A program made the position numbers and the translations under genes. From Actinomadura rubteroloni (GTDB taxonomy: Bacteria > Actinomycetota > Actinomycetes > Streptosporangiales > Streptosporangiaceae): a stretch of DNA of 64,000 bases. The stretch spans positions 2,108,001 through 2,172,000 of the forward strand of contig NZ_MTBP01000001.1 in NCBI RefSeq assembly GCF_002911665.1, read 5' to 3'. The number at the start of each line of letters is the position of its first letter. Position 1 is the first letter of the stretch. The notes under the pieces were generated by a model that saw nothing but the letters and a program-made list of their open reading frames with translations, was not told the origin of the DNA and did not search any database. Shown here in pieces: positions 1 to 8,961 of the stretch.

Positions 1-714
1 GACGGCGTCGCGGCGGCCGGGACGGAACAGCGCCCAGAACGTCACGACGAGCAGCCCGGTGCCGAGCAGCCACAGGATCGCGTCCACCCACAGCGGGACG
101 CTCACGTCGATGGGCTTGCCGGTGACGCGCGGGCCGAGGACGGTCTGCGCGACGGCGTAGAGCGGGTGCGTCCAGAACCCGCCGTTGCGGTCGCGGTCGA
201 ACAGGGTGACCAGGAGCGTTCCGACGCCGAGCGTCACGATGAGCAGGCCGGTGAAGACCATGACGGCGAGCCGCCGGTTGCGCCGGTCGGGGAGCGTGGT
301 GAACTGGCCGCGCGAGGCGATGACGAGGCACAGCGCGGCGCCGTACACGACGGCGGTGACGGCGAGTCCGTACGGTTCGGGCTGTTTCGCCCCGAACACG
401 GCACGGACGAGCCCGACCGCGCTCAGCGCCGAGTAGAACCCGAAGACGGCGACGAGCAGCCGCCACGCCGCCTTCTTGCGCCGTCGCACGCCCATCGACA
501 GCAGGATCCACAGCATACCGACCGGAACGCTCGGGAACCATCCGAGATAACCGATCCATCGCAAAGCCCAGATGTCGGTGAGCTCGATGATGAGACCGTA
601 GGAGACCCACGACAGCAGCGAGAGGACACCGGACAGCCGGGTGAACCAGAAGAAGATGGTCGGCGACGCCTCGATCAGGCTCCTGCCTTCGCCGCGCAGA
701 CCGTTCGTCGCCAT
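1..714 (-). CDS. Multi-pass membrane protein, LysX/MprF-like N-terminal region (partial)
   Basis: This is an open minus-strand frame that starts at ATG 714 and is still open at the left edge, giving 238 codons. A G-rich stretch just upstream of the ATG could be the RBS. About six hydrophobic helices are visible, for example near residues 20-42 and 205-230. After the last helix come Arg-rich residues, and a motif FDRDRNGGFWTHPL lies before it. This topology resembles the membrane half of actinobacterial LysX/MprF phosphatidylglycerol lysyltransferases, which modify membrane lipids. The catalytic part would lie outside the window, so the family call is tentative; that it is a polytopic membrane protein is clear. 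Confidence 0.6.
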   Translation of the reverse strand, partial: MATNGLRGEGRSLIEASPTIFFWFTRLSGVLSLLSWVSYGLIIELTDIWALRWIGYLGWFPSVPVGMLWILLSMGVRRRKKAAWRLLVAVFGFYSALSAVGLVRAVFGAKQPEPYGLAVTAVVYGAALCLVIASRGQFTTLPDRRNRRLAVMVFTGLLIVTLGVGTLLVTLFDRDRNGGFWTHPLYAVAQTVLGPRVTGKPIDVSVPLWVDAILWLLGTGLLVVTFWALFRPGRRDAV

Positions 715-894
715 GCGCCCCCCGTCGTGGCTCTGCCGTGTCGTCTTCTTTGTACCGGGTGTCACGTCCATCGTGCTTCATTCAGGGGCGGCGTCCGCGA
801 ACCAGCGCGCGGTTCCGGGCGTCCCATCGGGTAGGGGGTAACGGCGTGCGGGGCGGGTCCAAGAGTGTCATCAAAAGTCGATATGGTCGCGGAT

Positions 895-2535
895 ATGCCG
901 AATGAGACCACCGGCGAGCACCTGCTCGCCCGTCGCTACCGACTGGTGAACCATGTCGGGCGCGGCGGCATGGGGGCGGTCTGGAAGGCGCACGACGAAG
1001 TCCTCGGCCGGGACGTCGCCGTCAAGGAGGTCATCCTCCCGCACGGGCTCACCGACGAGGAACGCGCCGTGCAGTACAAGCGGACGTTCCGCGAGGCCCG
1101 CGCCGCCGCGCGCCTCGGCCATCCCGGCGTCGTCACCGTCTACGACGTCGTCGAGGAGGACGGCCGGCCCTGGATCGTGATGGAGCTGATCCACGCCCGC
1201 TCCCTCGACCAGGTCATCAAGCAGGACGGCCCGCTGGACGTCCGGCGCGCCGCCGACATCGGCCGGCAGATGCTCGCCGCGCTGCACGCCGCGCACGACG
1301 CGGGCGTCCTGCACCGCGACGTCAAGCCGAGCAACGTGCTCGTCACCGGATCGACCGGACGGGGCGAGCGCGCCGTCCTCACCGACTTCGGCATCGCGAC
1401 GGCGGCGGGCGACGCCACCCTCACCCAGACCGGCCTGGTCATGGGCTCGCCCGCCTACATCGCGCCCGAGCGCGCCCGGGGCCGCACCGCCGGTCCCGCG
1501 TCCGACCTGTGGTCGCTCGGGGTCACGCTGTACGCGATGCTGCACGGCCGGTCGCCGTTCGAGCGCAACGAGCCGATGGCGGCGCTGGTCGCGGTCATCA
1601 CCGAGGAGCCCGAGCCGCCGTCGCGCGCCGGGCGCCTCACCCCGGTCATCGAGGGGCTGCTGCGCAAGAACCCCGACCAGCGGATGAACGCGATCGAGGC
1701 GGGCGCGCTGCTGGACGAGATCGTCCGGCGCGAGACCGTGGACGACCAGCGCACGCTGGCCGTCGAGGTGCCCGCCGAGCGCCGTCCCGAACCGCCCGCC
1801 GACCGGACGCGCGTCGGCCTGCCGGTGCCCGACCCGGGGCCGGCCGGCACGTCCCCGGCGGGGCGGCCCGGCCTGGCCGCGCCCGGCCGCAACGCGCTGC
1901 TCATCGCGGTGATCGCGCTCGTCGTGCTGGTCGCGGTCGCGAGCATCGTGTACGCGAACACCCGGCACGACCGCAAGCCGTCGGGGAAACCGTCCGGGAC
2001 GCCGACGCAGCACAAGGCGGCGGCCCCGCCGTCGTCGCCGCTCACGACGCGCCCGGTCTCGACCGTCTCGCCCGGCCTGCCGAAGGGCTTCCACCGCTAC
2101 AGCGACCGGACGGGCTACACCGTCGCGATCCCCGACGGCTGGACGGGCCCCAAGCACCGCCAGTACGGCGACTACTTCTACGGGCCCGACGGCCACAGTT
2201 ATATCCAGATCGCGCAGACCTCCAGCCCCGGCCGCAGCGCCCTGGAGGACTGGCGGCGGCAGGAGAACGGCGGCCGGGGCTTCCGGGACTACGACCGGAT
2301 CCGCATCGAGCCGACCGGGGACCACCCGCCCGTCCCCGACACCGGCGACGGCGCGAAGTCGGCGGACTGGGAGTTCACGCACGCGCTCGGCTGGGGCCGC
2401 GCGCACGTGCTGAACCGGGGGTTCGTCGCGAACGGGCGCGGCTACGCGATCCTCGTCACGCTCCCCGACGCCGGCTGGTCCGGACGGATCGCCGCGCTCG
2501 AACCGGTCTTCGCGTTCTTCACCCCCGCCCGCTGA
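895..2535 (+). CDS. Transmembrane Ser/Thr protein kinase (first of three)
   Basis: This is a eukaryotic-type (Hanks) kinase of about 546 aa. The glycine loop GRGGMG is near residue 24, the ATP-binding lysine is in VAVKEV, the catalytic loop HRDVKPSN is near 140 and DFGIA near 163. A Pro-rich juxtamembrane stretch leads to one helix at about 331-353. An extracellular domain of about 150 aa follows (GFHRYSD...GYTVAIPDGW), likely a sensor. ATG 895 was chosen because it places the short N-terminus usual for this family before the kinase domain. An in-frame GTG at 865 and ATG at 883 are alternatives, and no clear RBS decides between them. Two paralogues follow directly. The signal sensed is unknown. 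Confidence 0.93.
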   Translation: MPNETTGEHLLARRYRLVNHVGRGGMGAVWKAHDEVLGRDVAVKEVILPHGLTDEERAVQYKRTFREARAAARLGHPGVVTVYDVVEEDGRPWIVMELIHARSLDQVIKQDGPLDVRRAADIGRQMLAALHAAHDAGVLHRDVKPSNVLVTGSTGRGERAVLTDFGIATAAGDATLTQTGLVMGSPAYIAPERARGRTAGPASDLWSLGVTLYAMLHGRSPFERNEPMAALVAVITEEPEPPSRAGRLTPVIEGLLRKNPDQRMNAIEAGALLDEIVRRETVDDQRTLAVEVPAERRPEPPADRTRVGLPVPDPGPAGTSPAGRPGLAAPGRNALLIAVIALVVLVAVASIVYANTRHDRKPSGKPSGTPTQHKAAAPPSSPLTTRPVSTVSPGLPKGFHRYSDRTGYTVAIPDGWTGPKHRQYGDYFYGPDGHSYIQIAQTSSPGRSALEDWRRQENGGRGFRDYDRIRIEPTGDHPPVPDTGDGAKSADWEFTHALGWGRAHVLNRGFVANGRGYAILVTLPDAGWSGRIAALEPVFAFFTPAR

Positions 2536-2562
2536 GCCGTCGCACGAGAGAACAGGATCGTC

Positions 2563-4134
2563 ATGTCGGAGGGAGCGCAGGACACCGTCCTCGCCGGACG
2601 GTACCGGCTCGTCTCGGTCGTCGGCCACGGCGGCATGGGCACGGTCTGGCGCGCGCACGACGAGACCCTGGACCGCGAGGTCGCCGTGAAGGAGGTGCTG
2701 CTGCACCCGTCCCTGGACGACGAGGAGCGCCGCGAGCGGCACCGGCGGACGCTGCGCGAGGCGCGGGCGTCCGCGCGGCTCAACCATCCGGGCGTGGTGA
2801 CCGTCCACGACGTGGTGGACGCCGACGACCGCCCGTGGATCGTCATGGAGCTGGTCGACGCGCGCTCGCTCCAGGAGGTCGTCGACGAGGACGGCACGCT
2901 CGCGCCCGACCGCGCCGCCGGGATCGGCCGCCAGCTCGTCGCGGCCCTGCGCGCCGCGCACGCGATCGGGATCCTGCACCGGGACGTGAAGCCCGCGAAC
3001 GTCCTGCTCACCCGGGACGGCCGCGCGGTCCTCACCGACTTCGGCATCGCGCAGCTCGCCGGGGACGCGACCCTCACCCGCACCGGGCTGATCATGGGGT
3101 CGCCCGCGTACATGTCGCCGGAGCGGGTGCGCGGCGAGAAGGCGCTGCCCGCGTCGGACCTGTGGGCGCTCGGCGCGACGCTGTACGCCGCCGTCGAGGG
3201 CAGGCCGCCGCATCACCGGACGGACGCGATGGCCGTCCTCGCCGCCGTCATGACCCAGCCGCCGGACCCGCCGCGCAACGCGGGCGCGCTGGCGCCGGTG
3301 CTGTTCGGGCTGCTGGACGCCGACCCCGTCCGGCGGCTGACGGCCGACGACGCCGACGCCGCGCTCGCCGCAGTCGCGGCCGGTCAGGTCACCGCGCCGC
3401 TCCCGTACGCGCCGCCGCCTTCGCCCGGGGGGACCGCGCTGGACGCCGGCCCGGTGCCCGCGCCCGGTCCCGTGCCGATGCCGTCGCGGACCTGGGACGT
3501 CCCGCTGCCGCCGCCCCCGCCGCGCCGCCGGTCGCCGTTCGTCCCGGTGCTCGCGGGCATCGCGCTCACGGCCGTCGCGGCGGGCGTCCTCGCGTACGCG
3601 CTGTGGCCGAAGAAGGACACGCCGACGCCGCGCGCCGACGACCCGTCCATCACCGTCACGACCGGCGCACCGACGACGCCGGCCGCGCGGACCACCGCGC
3701 CCGCCGGGGAACCGCAGGTCCCGGCGGGGATGCGGCTCGCGTCCAACAACGGCTACGAGCTTCCGGTCCCCGCCGGCTGGACGGTCAAGGACGACCCGCC
3801 GTACCGCCGCTCCTGGACCGATCCGGCCACCAAGGCCTACGTCCTCGTGGACGAGACGCCCTGGACCGGCGACCCCTACACGCACTGGCAGGACTTCGAG
3901 GCCGAGGCCCGCGCCAACGGCCGTCTCCCCGGCTACCGGCACGTCTCGCTGACCTGGGCGGACGGCGGTCAGGCCGCCGACCTGGAGTACACGTGGATGA
4001 ACGGCGCGATGCGGGCCGTCACCCGGGGCGTCGAGGCGAACGGGCGGCACTACGCGGTGATGGTCGCCTATCCGGTGCGGTCGTCGTCGCGGCGCCCGCT
4101 CCTGCTGCGGTCCCTCCACGGCTTCCGTCCGTGA
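2563..4134 (+). CDS. Transmembrane Ser/Thr protein kinase (second of three)
   Basis: This is a 523-aa paralogue of the preceding kinase, 27 nt downstream and probably co-transcribed. It has GHGGMG near residue 24, VAVKEV near 42, HRDVKPAN near 139, DFGIAQ near 160, a Pro-rich linker, a helix at about 325-347 and an outer domain. The outer domain keeps the pattern 'GYELPVPAGWTV', matching 'GYTVAIPDGWTG' in the first kinase, so the two ectodomains are homologous but diverged. A purine-rich GAGAGAACAGGA stretch precedes ATG 2563. All catalytic residues are present, so it should be active. Confidence 0.93.
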   Translation: MSEGAQDTVLAGRYRLVSVVGHGGMGTVWRAHDETLDREVAVKEVLLHPSLDDEERRERHRRTLREARASARLNHPGVVTVHDVVDADDRPWIVMELVDARSLQEVVDEDGTLAPDRAAGIGRQLVAALRAAHAIGILHRDVKPANVLLTRDGRAVLTDFGIAQLAGDATLTRTGLIMGSPAYMSPERVRGEKALPASDLWALGATLYAAVEGRPPHHRTDAMAVLAAVMTQPPDPPRNAGALAPVLFGLLDADPVRRLTADDADAALAAVAAGQVTAPLPYAPPPSPGGTALDAGPVPAPGPVPMPSRTWDVPLPPPPPRRRSPFVPVLAGIALTAVAAGVLAYALWPKKDTPTPRADDPSITVTTGAPTTPAARTTAPAGEPQVPAGMRLASNNGYELPVPAGWTVKDDPPYRRSWTDPATKAYVLVDETPWTGDPYTHWQDFEAEARANGRLPGYRHVSLTWADGGQAADLEYTWMNGAMRAVTRGVEANGRHYAVMVAYPVRSSSRRPLLLRSLHGFRP

Positions 4135-4338
4135 CGGGGTGTATGTTTCGCTCCGGCCAGTGGAGACCGACCCCGCGAACCGTGAACAATAACGTGGACG
4201 CACGGCCCCGCAGGGCGTGCAATGAAACCGTGGGGCGCGCGGACGCGTCCGACTGAGCGACAGACGGCAGGACGGCGAGGCGTTCCCGCGCGCCCTCGGC
4301 CGGAGAACACGGCGGGCGACGGGGAGACCGGGCGGAAC

Positions 4339-5703
4339 ATGACACAGGATCGTCTCCTCGGCGGCCGCTACCGCCTCGACGCGGTGGTGGGCCGGGGCGG
4401 GATGGGCACGGTGTGGCGCGCCTACGACCTCACCCTCGACCGCGAGGTCGCGGTCAAGGAGGTCGTGCTGCCGCCCGGTCTGAGCGCGGCCGAACGCGGC
4501 GTCCTCTACGAGCGGACGTTCCGGGAGGCGCGGGCGTCCGCACGGTTGAACCACCCGGGCGTGGTGACCGTCCACGACGTCGTCGAGGCGCGGGACCGGC
4601 CGTGGATCGTCATGGAGCTGGTCCGCGCCCGCTCTTTGCAGGACCTGCTGGAGCTGGGGCCGCTGGAGCACCGCCGCGTCGCCGAGATCGGCCTCCAGAT
4701 GCTCGCCGCGCTGCGCGCCGCGCACGAGAAGGGCATCCTGCACCGGGACGTGAAGCCGAGCAACGTCCTCATCACCGACTCCGGCCGCGTCGTCCTCACC
4801 GACTTCGGCATCGCGCAGGTCGAGGGCGACGCGACGCTCACCCAGACCGGCCTGGTCATGGGCTCGCCCGCCTACATCCCGCCCGAGCGCGCGGCGGGGG
4901 AGCGCGCGGTGCCCGCGTCCGACCTGTGGGCGCTCGGCGCGACGCTCTACGCCGCGCTGGAGGGCCACTCGCCCTACGAACGCTCCGACGCGATGTCGTC
5001 CTTGCAGGCCGCGCTGACCGAGCCGGTGCCGCGCGGGCGCAACGCCGGGCCGCTGGCGCCCGTCCTGGACGGCCTGCTGGCCCGCGAGCCCCGCCACCGG
5101 ATGAGCCCGGACGAGGCGCGCCCGCTGCTGACCCGCGTCGCCTCCATGCCCCCGCCGCCTTCGACGGTCGTGGAGGACACCGTCCTGGACGACCTGTCGG
5201 GCTTCTCGGCCAAGACCGTCACCGACGACAGGTCCGCCTCGACCGTGCTGGACTCGGCCGAACTGGAACCGGTGACCCGCCGCGAACCCGGACGCGCCCT
5301 GTCCCGCGACCCGGGCCCGTCCCGTCCCACGTCCCACGACCAGCCCCCGGACCGGCGCGCCCCGCGCCCCGACCCGCGCTCGTGGACCCCCGAGCCGACC
5401 CCGCCCCCGACGCCCCCGCCCGTCCCGCACGAGCAGGAGGCGCGGACGCTCCTGGAACCGAACGCGTGGGAGCCCCGCCCGTCCAACCAGGGCGGCTGGG
5501 ACGGCTCGTCGTCCTATCCCCACTGGCCCGACCGGACGCCGTCCTACGACCGCGAACGCCGCCGCACCATGATCGTCGTGACGATCGCCGTCATCGTCGC
5601 GGTCGCCGCCGTCCTCGCGGGCGCCTTCATCGTCCGCCAGCGCGTGAACCACGACGAGGGCATGGCCCGTCCGAACACCGTGATCACCACGCCGTTGGCC
5701 TGA
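4339..5703 (+). CDS. Transmembrane Ser/Thr protein kinase (third of three)
   Basis: This is a 454-aa Hanks-type kinase with GRGGMG near residue 19, VAVKEV near 39, HRDVKPSN near 135 and DFGIAQ near 155. A Pro/Asp/Arg-rich linker of about 140 aa leads to one helix at about 410-431. Only about 22 residues follow the helix, so unlike its two upstream paralogues it has no ectodomain. ATG 4339 gives the expected start (MTQDRLLGGRYRL) after GGGAGACCGGGCGGAAC. The reading frame could extend to 4222, but that part shows no family conservation. The 204-nt gap before it suggests its own promoter. It may take part in the same phospho-signalling without sensing outside ligands itself. Confidence 0.92.
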   Translation: MTQDRLLGGRYRLDAVVGRGGMGTVWRAYDLTLDREVAVKEVVLPPGLSAAERGVLYERTFREARASARLNHPGVVTVHDVVEARDRPWIVMELVRARSLQDLLELGPLEHRRVAEIGLQMLAALRAAHEKGILHRDVKPSNVLITDSGRVVLTDFGIAQVEGDATLTQTGLVMGSPAYIPPERAAGERAVPASDLWALGATLYAALEGHSPYERSDAMSSLQAALTEPVPRGRNAGPLAPVLDGLLAREPRHRMSPDEARPLLTRVASMPPPPSTVVEDTVLDDLSGFSAKTVTDDRSASTVLDSAELEPVTRREPGRALSRDPGPSRPTSHDQPPDRRAPRPDPRSWTPEPTPPPTPPPVPHEQEARTLLEPNAWEPRPSNQGGWDGSSSYPHWPDRTPSYDRERRRTMIVVTIAVIVAVAAVLAGAFIVRQRVNHDEGMARPNTVITTPLA

Positions 5704-5709
5704 GACCGG

Positions 5710-6825
5710 TCAGACGCGCTGGGCGAGGCCGGTGATGGCGGTGTCGTCGGCCTGGACGGCGGGCTGCTCGGAGACCACGTCCGTCATCTGCATGACGGGC
5801 AGGACGAGCGGCGGCGGGCTCGCCGGGGTGAACGTCAGCGGGATGCCGAGGACCTTCGCCGACATCTTGGTCGTGTACATAACGACGTCGCCGGTGAACG
5901 TCAGGCCGGGCGTGCTCAGGACGGACGTCGTGCCGCCGTGCGCCGTCCGCTGGTCCACGTCCTTCAGGTCGGCCTTGCTCATGCTGAACTTCAGCGCCTT
6001 CACCGTGCCGGACGCCGTGTTCAGGGACGCGACGCCGTCGTAGCTGAGGCCCGTCATCGTGAGCGACCCGGCCTTGAGCGTCGTCGCGTCCGCGGCGAAG
6101 GACGGCCCGGCGGCGGTCGCCGTCTTGGCGGTCGGCGCGCAGGACGCGGGAGCCTTCTTCAGCGCGTCCAGGTAGGCGCGCGTCTCCGCCTCCGCCGTCC
6201 CGGACGGCTTGGCCGGGCACGTGGCCGACGGCGTCGGGGTGGTGCTCGGCGTCGGGGTGGCGCTCGGCGTCGGCGTGGCGCTCGGCGCGGGTGAGGCGCT
6301 CGGCGTCGCGGACGGCGTGGGCGTGGCGCTCGGCGACGGCGCGGCGAAGTGCAGCCCCGCGGCGACGGGCAGCAGGGCGGGGGCGGCGAACGCCGCCAGG
6401 CGTCCGTGGCGCGGACCGCCGGTCGCGCGCACGACCTCCGCCTCCTCCGGCTCTTCCGCGGCGGGGGCGGTCGGGGTCCAGGCGAAGCCGAGGGCGCCGC
6501 CGACCAGGCCGAGCAGCATCCCGACCAGGAAGCCGCCGAAGTTGGACGTCAGGAACGACACCAGCGACAGCAGCACCGCGAGAATGCCGTAGAACGCCCG
6601 CTGCTGCGGCTGCGTCCACAGCAGCACCCCGGCGACGGCGAGCAGCGCGCCGATCAGCCAGCTCGCGACGCCGGCCATGCCCTGGTGGACGACGAGCGGC
6701 ATCGGCGCGAGCGGGATGGCGATCAGCTCGGCGCCGGCGAGGACGGCGAGCAGCCCGCCCCAGAACGGCCGGGTCCGCCGCCAGCGCCGGAAGCCGCGCG
6801 GCGCGGGACGCGTCTGAAGGGCCAC
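5710..6825 (-). CDS. DUF6114-type membrane protein with Ser/Thr/Pro linker
   Basis: The protein is about 371 aa. It has an Arg-rich start, about four membrane helices in residues 18-113 (containing GGFLVGMLLG), and a Ser/Ala/Thr/Pro tandem-repeat linker encoded around 6230-6350. A beta-rich C-terminal domain of about 130 aa follows. This matches actinobacterial DUF6114 proteins, which are typically encoded beside DUF6230 as here. The C-terminal domain contains patterns (LKAGSLTMTGLSYDG) that look related to the DUF6230 fold. GTG 6825 lies 2 nt past the stop of the upstream gene, so translation is probably coupled; GTG 6837 is possible. The function is unknown; an envelope role is likely. Confidence 0.85.
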   Translation of the reverse strand: MALQTRPAPRGFRRWRRTRPFWGGLLAVLAGAELIAIPLAPMPLVVHQGMAGVASWLIGALLAVAGVLLWTQPQQRAFYGILAVLLSLVSFLTSNFGGFLVGMLLGLVGGALGFAWTPTAPAAEEPEEAEVVRATGGPRHGRLAAFAAPALLPVAAGLHFAAPSPSATPTPSATPSASPAPSATPTPSATPTPSTTPTPSATCPAKPSGTAEAETRAYLDALKKAPASCAPTAKTATAAGPSFAADATTLKAGSLTMTGLSYDGVASLNTASGTVKALKFSMSKADLKDVDQRTAHGGTTSVLSTPGLTFTGDVVMYTTKMSAKVLGIPLTFTPASPPPLVLPVMQMTDVVSEQPAVQADDTAITGLAQRV

Positions 6826-6827
6826 GG

Positions 6828-7421
6828 TCAGAAACACTCCCCACCGAGCTTCATGCTGAGGTTGTTGAGCTTGAACGTCCCGGCCGTCGTCGCCCAGGCG
6901 ACCTGCTTGACGTCGGTGAGCGTGACGTGCGACGCCTGCTGGCCGAACATGCCGGTGGCGCCGCGCGCGCCGGACGGCCCGGCGTCCAGGGTGCTGGCGT
7001 CGCGGCCGATCTGGATGTCGCGGAAGGAGGCGTTGGCGTCGAGCTGCGCGACGTCGAGGACGAGGTCGGTGGCCTCGACCGGGTCCTTGCCGGTCCCGGC
7101 GGTGAGCCGCAGCGTGAACGGCCCGACCTTCATCGACTGGCACATGTCCCGGATCGTGGCGTGCTTGATGCCGGAGATCTGGACGGGGTGCTTCTGCCCG
7201 TCCTTGCTCTCGTCGGCCCCGCCGTACTGGACGAACCCGTCGCCCTCCAGGGACGAGGCGCGGACCTTGAAGCTGCTCCCGGACACGGCGAAGGACGAGG
7301 CGACCGCGCCCTGGCCGGTGAGGAACATGAGCGCGCCCGCGCCGACGGCGGCGGGGACGGCGAGGGCGGCGAACCGCTTCCAGCGGGTCCGGCCGAGGGA
7401 CGCGGCGGGGGTTTCGGACAT
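6828..7421 (-). CDS. DUF6230 family secreted/membrane-anchored protein
   Basis: The protein is 197 aa. It has a basic N-terminus, one hydrophobic segment at about 16-38 (signal or anchor), then a beta-rich exported domain. These features match DUF6230 proteins, sometimes mislabelled cholesterol esterase. No catalytic motif is visible. ATG 7421 is preceded by GGAG with an 8-nt spacer. It is the first gene of a two-gene unit with the DUF6114 protein. A 14-bp inverted repeat lies about 60 nt upstream of the start and may control the pair. Confidence 0.87.
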   Translation of the reverse strand: MSETPAASLGRTRWKRFAALAVPAAVGAGALMFLTGQGAVASSFAVSGSSFKVRASSLEGDGFVQYGGADESKDGQKHPVQISGIKHATIRDMCQSMKVGPFTLRLTAGTGKDPVEATDLVLDVAQLDANASFRDIQIGRDASTLDAGPSGARGATGMFGQQASHVTLTDVKQVAWATTAGTFKLNNLSMKLGGECF

Positions 7422-7479
7422 AGGGGACGCTCCGGTACGAGAGTGCGCGAAAAGTGATGAACCTCTCGCAAGTTACCCT

Positions 7480-7493
7480 CAAGTACTTACTTG
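7480..7493. promoter_or_regulatory. 14-bp inverted repeat upstream of the DUF6230/DUF6114 genes
   Basis: CAAGTA-CT-TACTTG is a perfect palindrome in an AT-richer patch between the divergently placed DUF6230 start (7421) and the 3' end of the REC-domain gene (7585). The position suits an operator. No regulator can be assigned. Confidence 0.4.
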
Positions 7494-7584
7494 CACCAAA
7501 CCCCAGAAGGTAAAGAAACCAGCACCAACCTGCACAAACTAGTCAGGGAACGTCCAGCAAACCCGAAGCCGGGTGACAAAAACG

Positions 7585-8181
7585 TCAGGACTGCAGGGCC
7601 CGGACGGTCGTCCGCAGCTCGTCCAGCCGGGTCTCGACGTCCGACAGCGGCAGCGCCGCGTCCTTGGCCCGAAGCCGCGCCACGGCGGCCTCCACCTGCC
7701 CGACCTGCCGCGACAGCAGCGCGGGAACGTTCTCGCCCCCGTCGTCCTGCAGAGCGCGCCGCAGCAGCTCCGCCCGTCGCCGGACCTCCAGCTCGCGCCG
7801 GTGCAGGTCCACGAAGACCGACACCTTGGCGCGCAGCAGCCACGGGTCGAACGGCTTGGTCAGGTAGTCCACGGCGCCCGCCGCGTAGCCCCGGTACGCG
7901 TCGTCGCCCGCGTCGCCCGTCGCGGTGAGGAAGATGATCGGGACGTCCCGGGTCCGCGCGCGTCCCTTGATGTGCTGCGCGGTCTCGAACCCGTCCATCC
8001 CTGGCATGATCACGTCCAGCAGGATGAGCGCGAACTCGTCGTTCAGCAGCTCTTTCAGCGCGTCCTGCCCGGACGTCACGGCCACGACGTCGACCGGCAG
8101 GGCGTCGAGCACCGCGGTCAGCGCGATGAGGTTCTCGTCGCGGTCGTCCACGGCCAGGACCTTCGCGGAATTCGCCTGCAC
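7585..8181 (-). CDS. Response regulator: REC domain with a helical tail, no output domain
   Basis: The protein is 198 aa. An N-terminal receiver domain has the acidic pair DD near residues 12-13, phospho-acceptor Asp near 56 (ILLDVIMPGMDG), Thr near 86 and Lys near 109 (LTKPF). A charged coiled-coil-like helix rich in Glu/Arg/Leu follows, and there is no DNA-binding or enzymatic domain. GTG 8181 is preferred because GGAGG lies 6 nt upstream. An overlapping ATG at 8187 abuts that RBS too closely. No histidine kinase is adjacent. It may act by protein-protein contact or as a phosphorelay intermediate. Confidence 0.85.
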   Translation of the reverse strand: MQANSAKVLAVDDRDENLIALTAVLDALPVDVVAVTSGQDALKELLNDEFALILLDVIMPGMDGFETAQHIKGRARTRDVPIIFLTATGDAGDDAYRGYAAGAVDYLTKPFDPWLLRAKVSVFVDLHRRELEVRRRAELLRRALQDDGGENVPALLSRQVGQVEAAVARLRAKDAALPLSDVETRLDELRTTVRALQS

Positions 8182-8269
8182 CGTCATCCTCCGCGGGTCG
8201 GGGGCGTCTCGCAGGCCACCCACCTTGTCACGTCGGTGCGGGTGGCGACAGCCCATCGGCGGGGCCGGG

Positions 8270-8935
8270 TCAGGGCAGCCAGCCGGGCTTGACGAGCCCG
8301 GACTCGTAGGCGAACACGACGAGCTGCGCGCGGTCCCGCGCCCCGAGTTTGATCATAGTGCGGCTGACGTGCGTCTTGGCGGTCGCAGGGCTGACGACGA
8401 GCCGCGCCGCGATCTCGTCGTTGCTCAGCCCCTCGCCGACCAGCGTCATCACCTCGCGTTCCCGGTCGGTCAGCGCGTTCAGCCGGGGCGCGACGACGGG
8501 CTCCTTGGCCCGCGCGGCGAACTCGGCGATGAGCCGCCGCGTGACGCCGGGGGACAGCAGCGCGTCGCCGCGCGCCGCCGCCCGCACGGCCGCGACCAGC
8601 TCGACGGGCTCGGTGTCCTTCACGAGAAAGCCGGACGCGCCGCCGCGCAGCGCCTCGAACACGTACTCGTCCAGCTCGAACGTGGTGAGGATGACGATCC
8701 GCACGTCGGCGAGCGCGGCGTCGGCGGTGATGCGCCGCGTGGCCTCCAGCCCGTCCAGCCCCGGCATCCGGATGTCCATGAGCAGCACGTCGGGACGCAC
8801 GCGCCGCGCCAGGTCGACGGCCTCGTCCCCGGTCCCGGCCTCGCCGACGACCTCGACGCCGTCCTGCGCGTCCAGCAGCGCGCGGAACCCGGCGCGGACG
8901 AGCACCTGATCGTCCGCGAGCACGACCCTGATCAT
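8270..8935 (-). CDS. NarL/FixJ-family response regulator
   Basis: The protein is 221 aa. The receiver domain has Asp8/Asp9, phospho-acceptor Asp54 (LLMDIRMPG) and Lys in LVKDTEP. A LuxR-type helix-turn-helix at about 153-197 starts LTDREREVM. ATG 8935 has GGAGG with a 5-nt spacer. NarL regulators normally sit beside a HisKA_3 kinase, but none is adjacent. The nearest one, at 15968-17275 on the same strand, is separated by about 7 kb. A DUF4291 gene lies 26 nt upstream, apparently in the same transcript. Confidence 0.93.
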   Translation of the reverse strand: MIRVVLADDQVLVRAGFRALLDAQDGVEVVGEAGTGDEAVDLARRVRPDVLLMDIRMPGLDGLEATRRITADAALADVRIVILTTFELDEYVFEALRGGASGFLVKDTEPVELVAAVRAAARGDALLSPGVTRRLIAEFAARAKEPVVAPRLNALTDREREVMTLVGEGLSNDEIAARLVVSPATAKTHVSRTMIKLGARDRAQLVVFAYESGLVKPGWLP

Positions 8936-8961
8936 CGCGACCTCCTCGATCCGCCGCCCAG

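Noticed and set aside
1509..4256. A 915-codon plus-strand frame across the first two kinases
   Set aside because: Arg/Ala/Pro-rich out-of-frame shadow of the kinase coding sequence with no domain or RBS.
871..5652. A very long minus-strand open frame (about 1,590 codons) opposite the kinase genes
   Set aside because: It is the complement of three real kinase genes. Its translation is Arg/Gly/Ala/Val-rich without family motifs, an artefact of high G+C codon bias.
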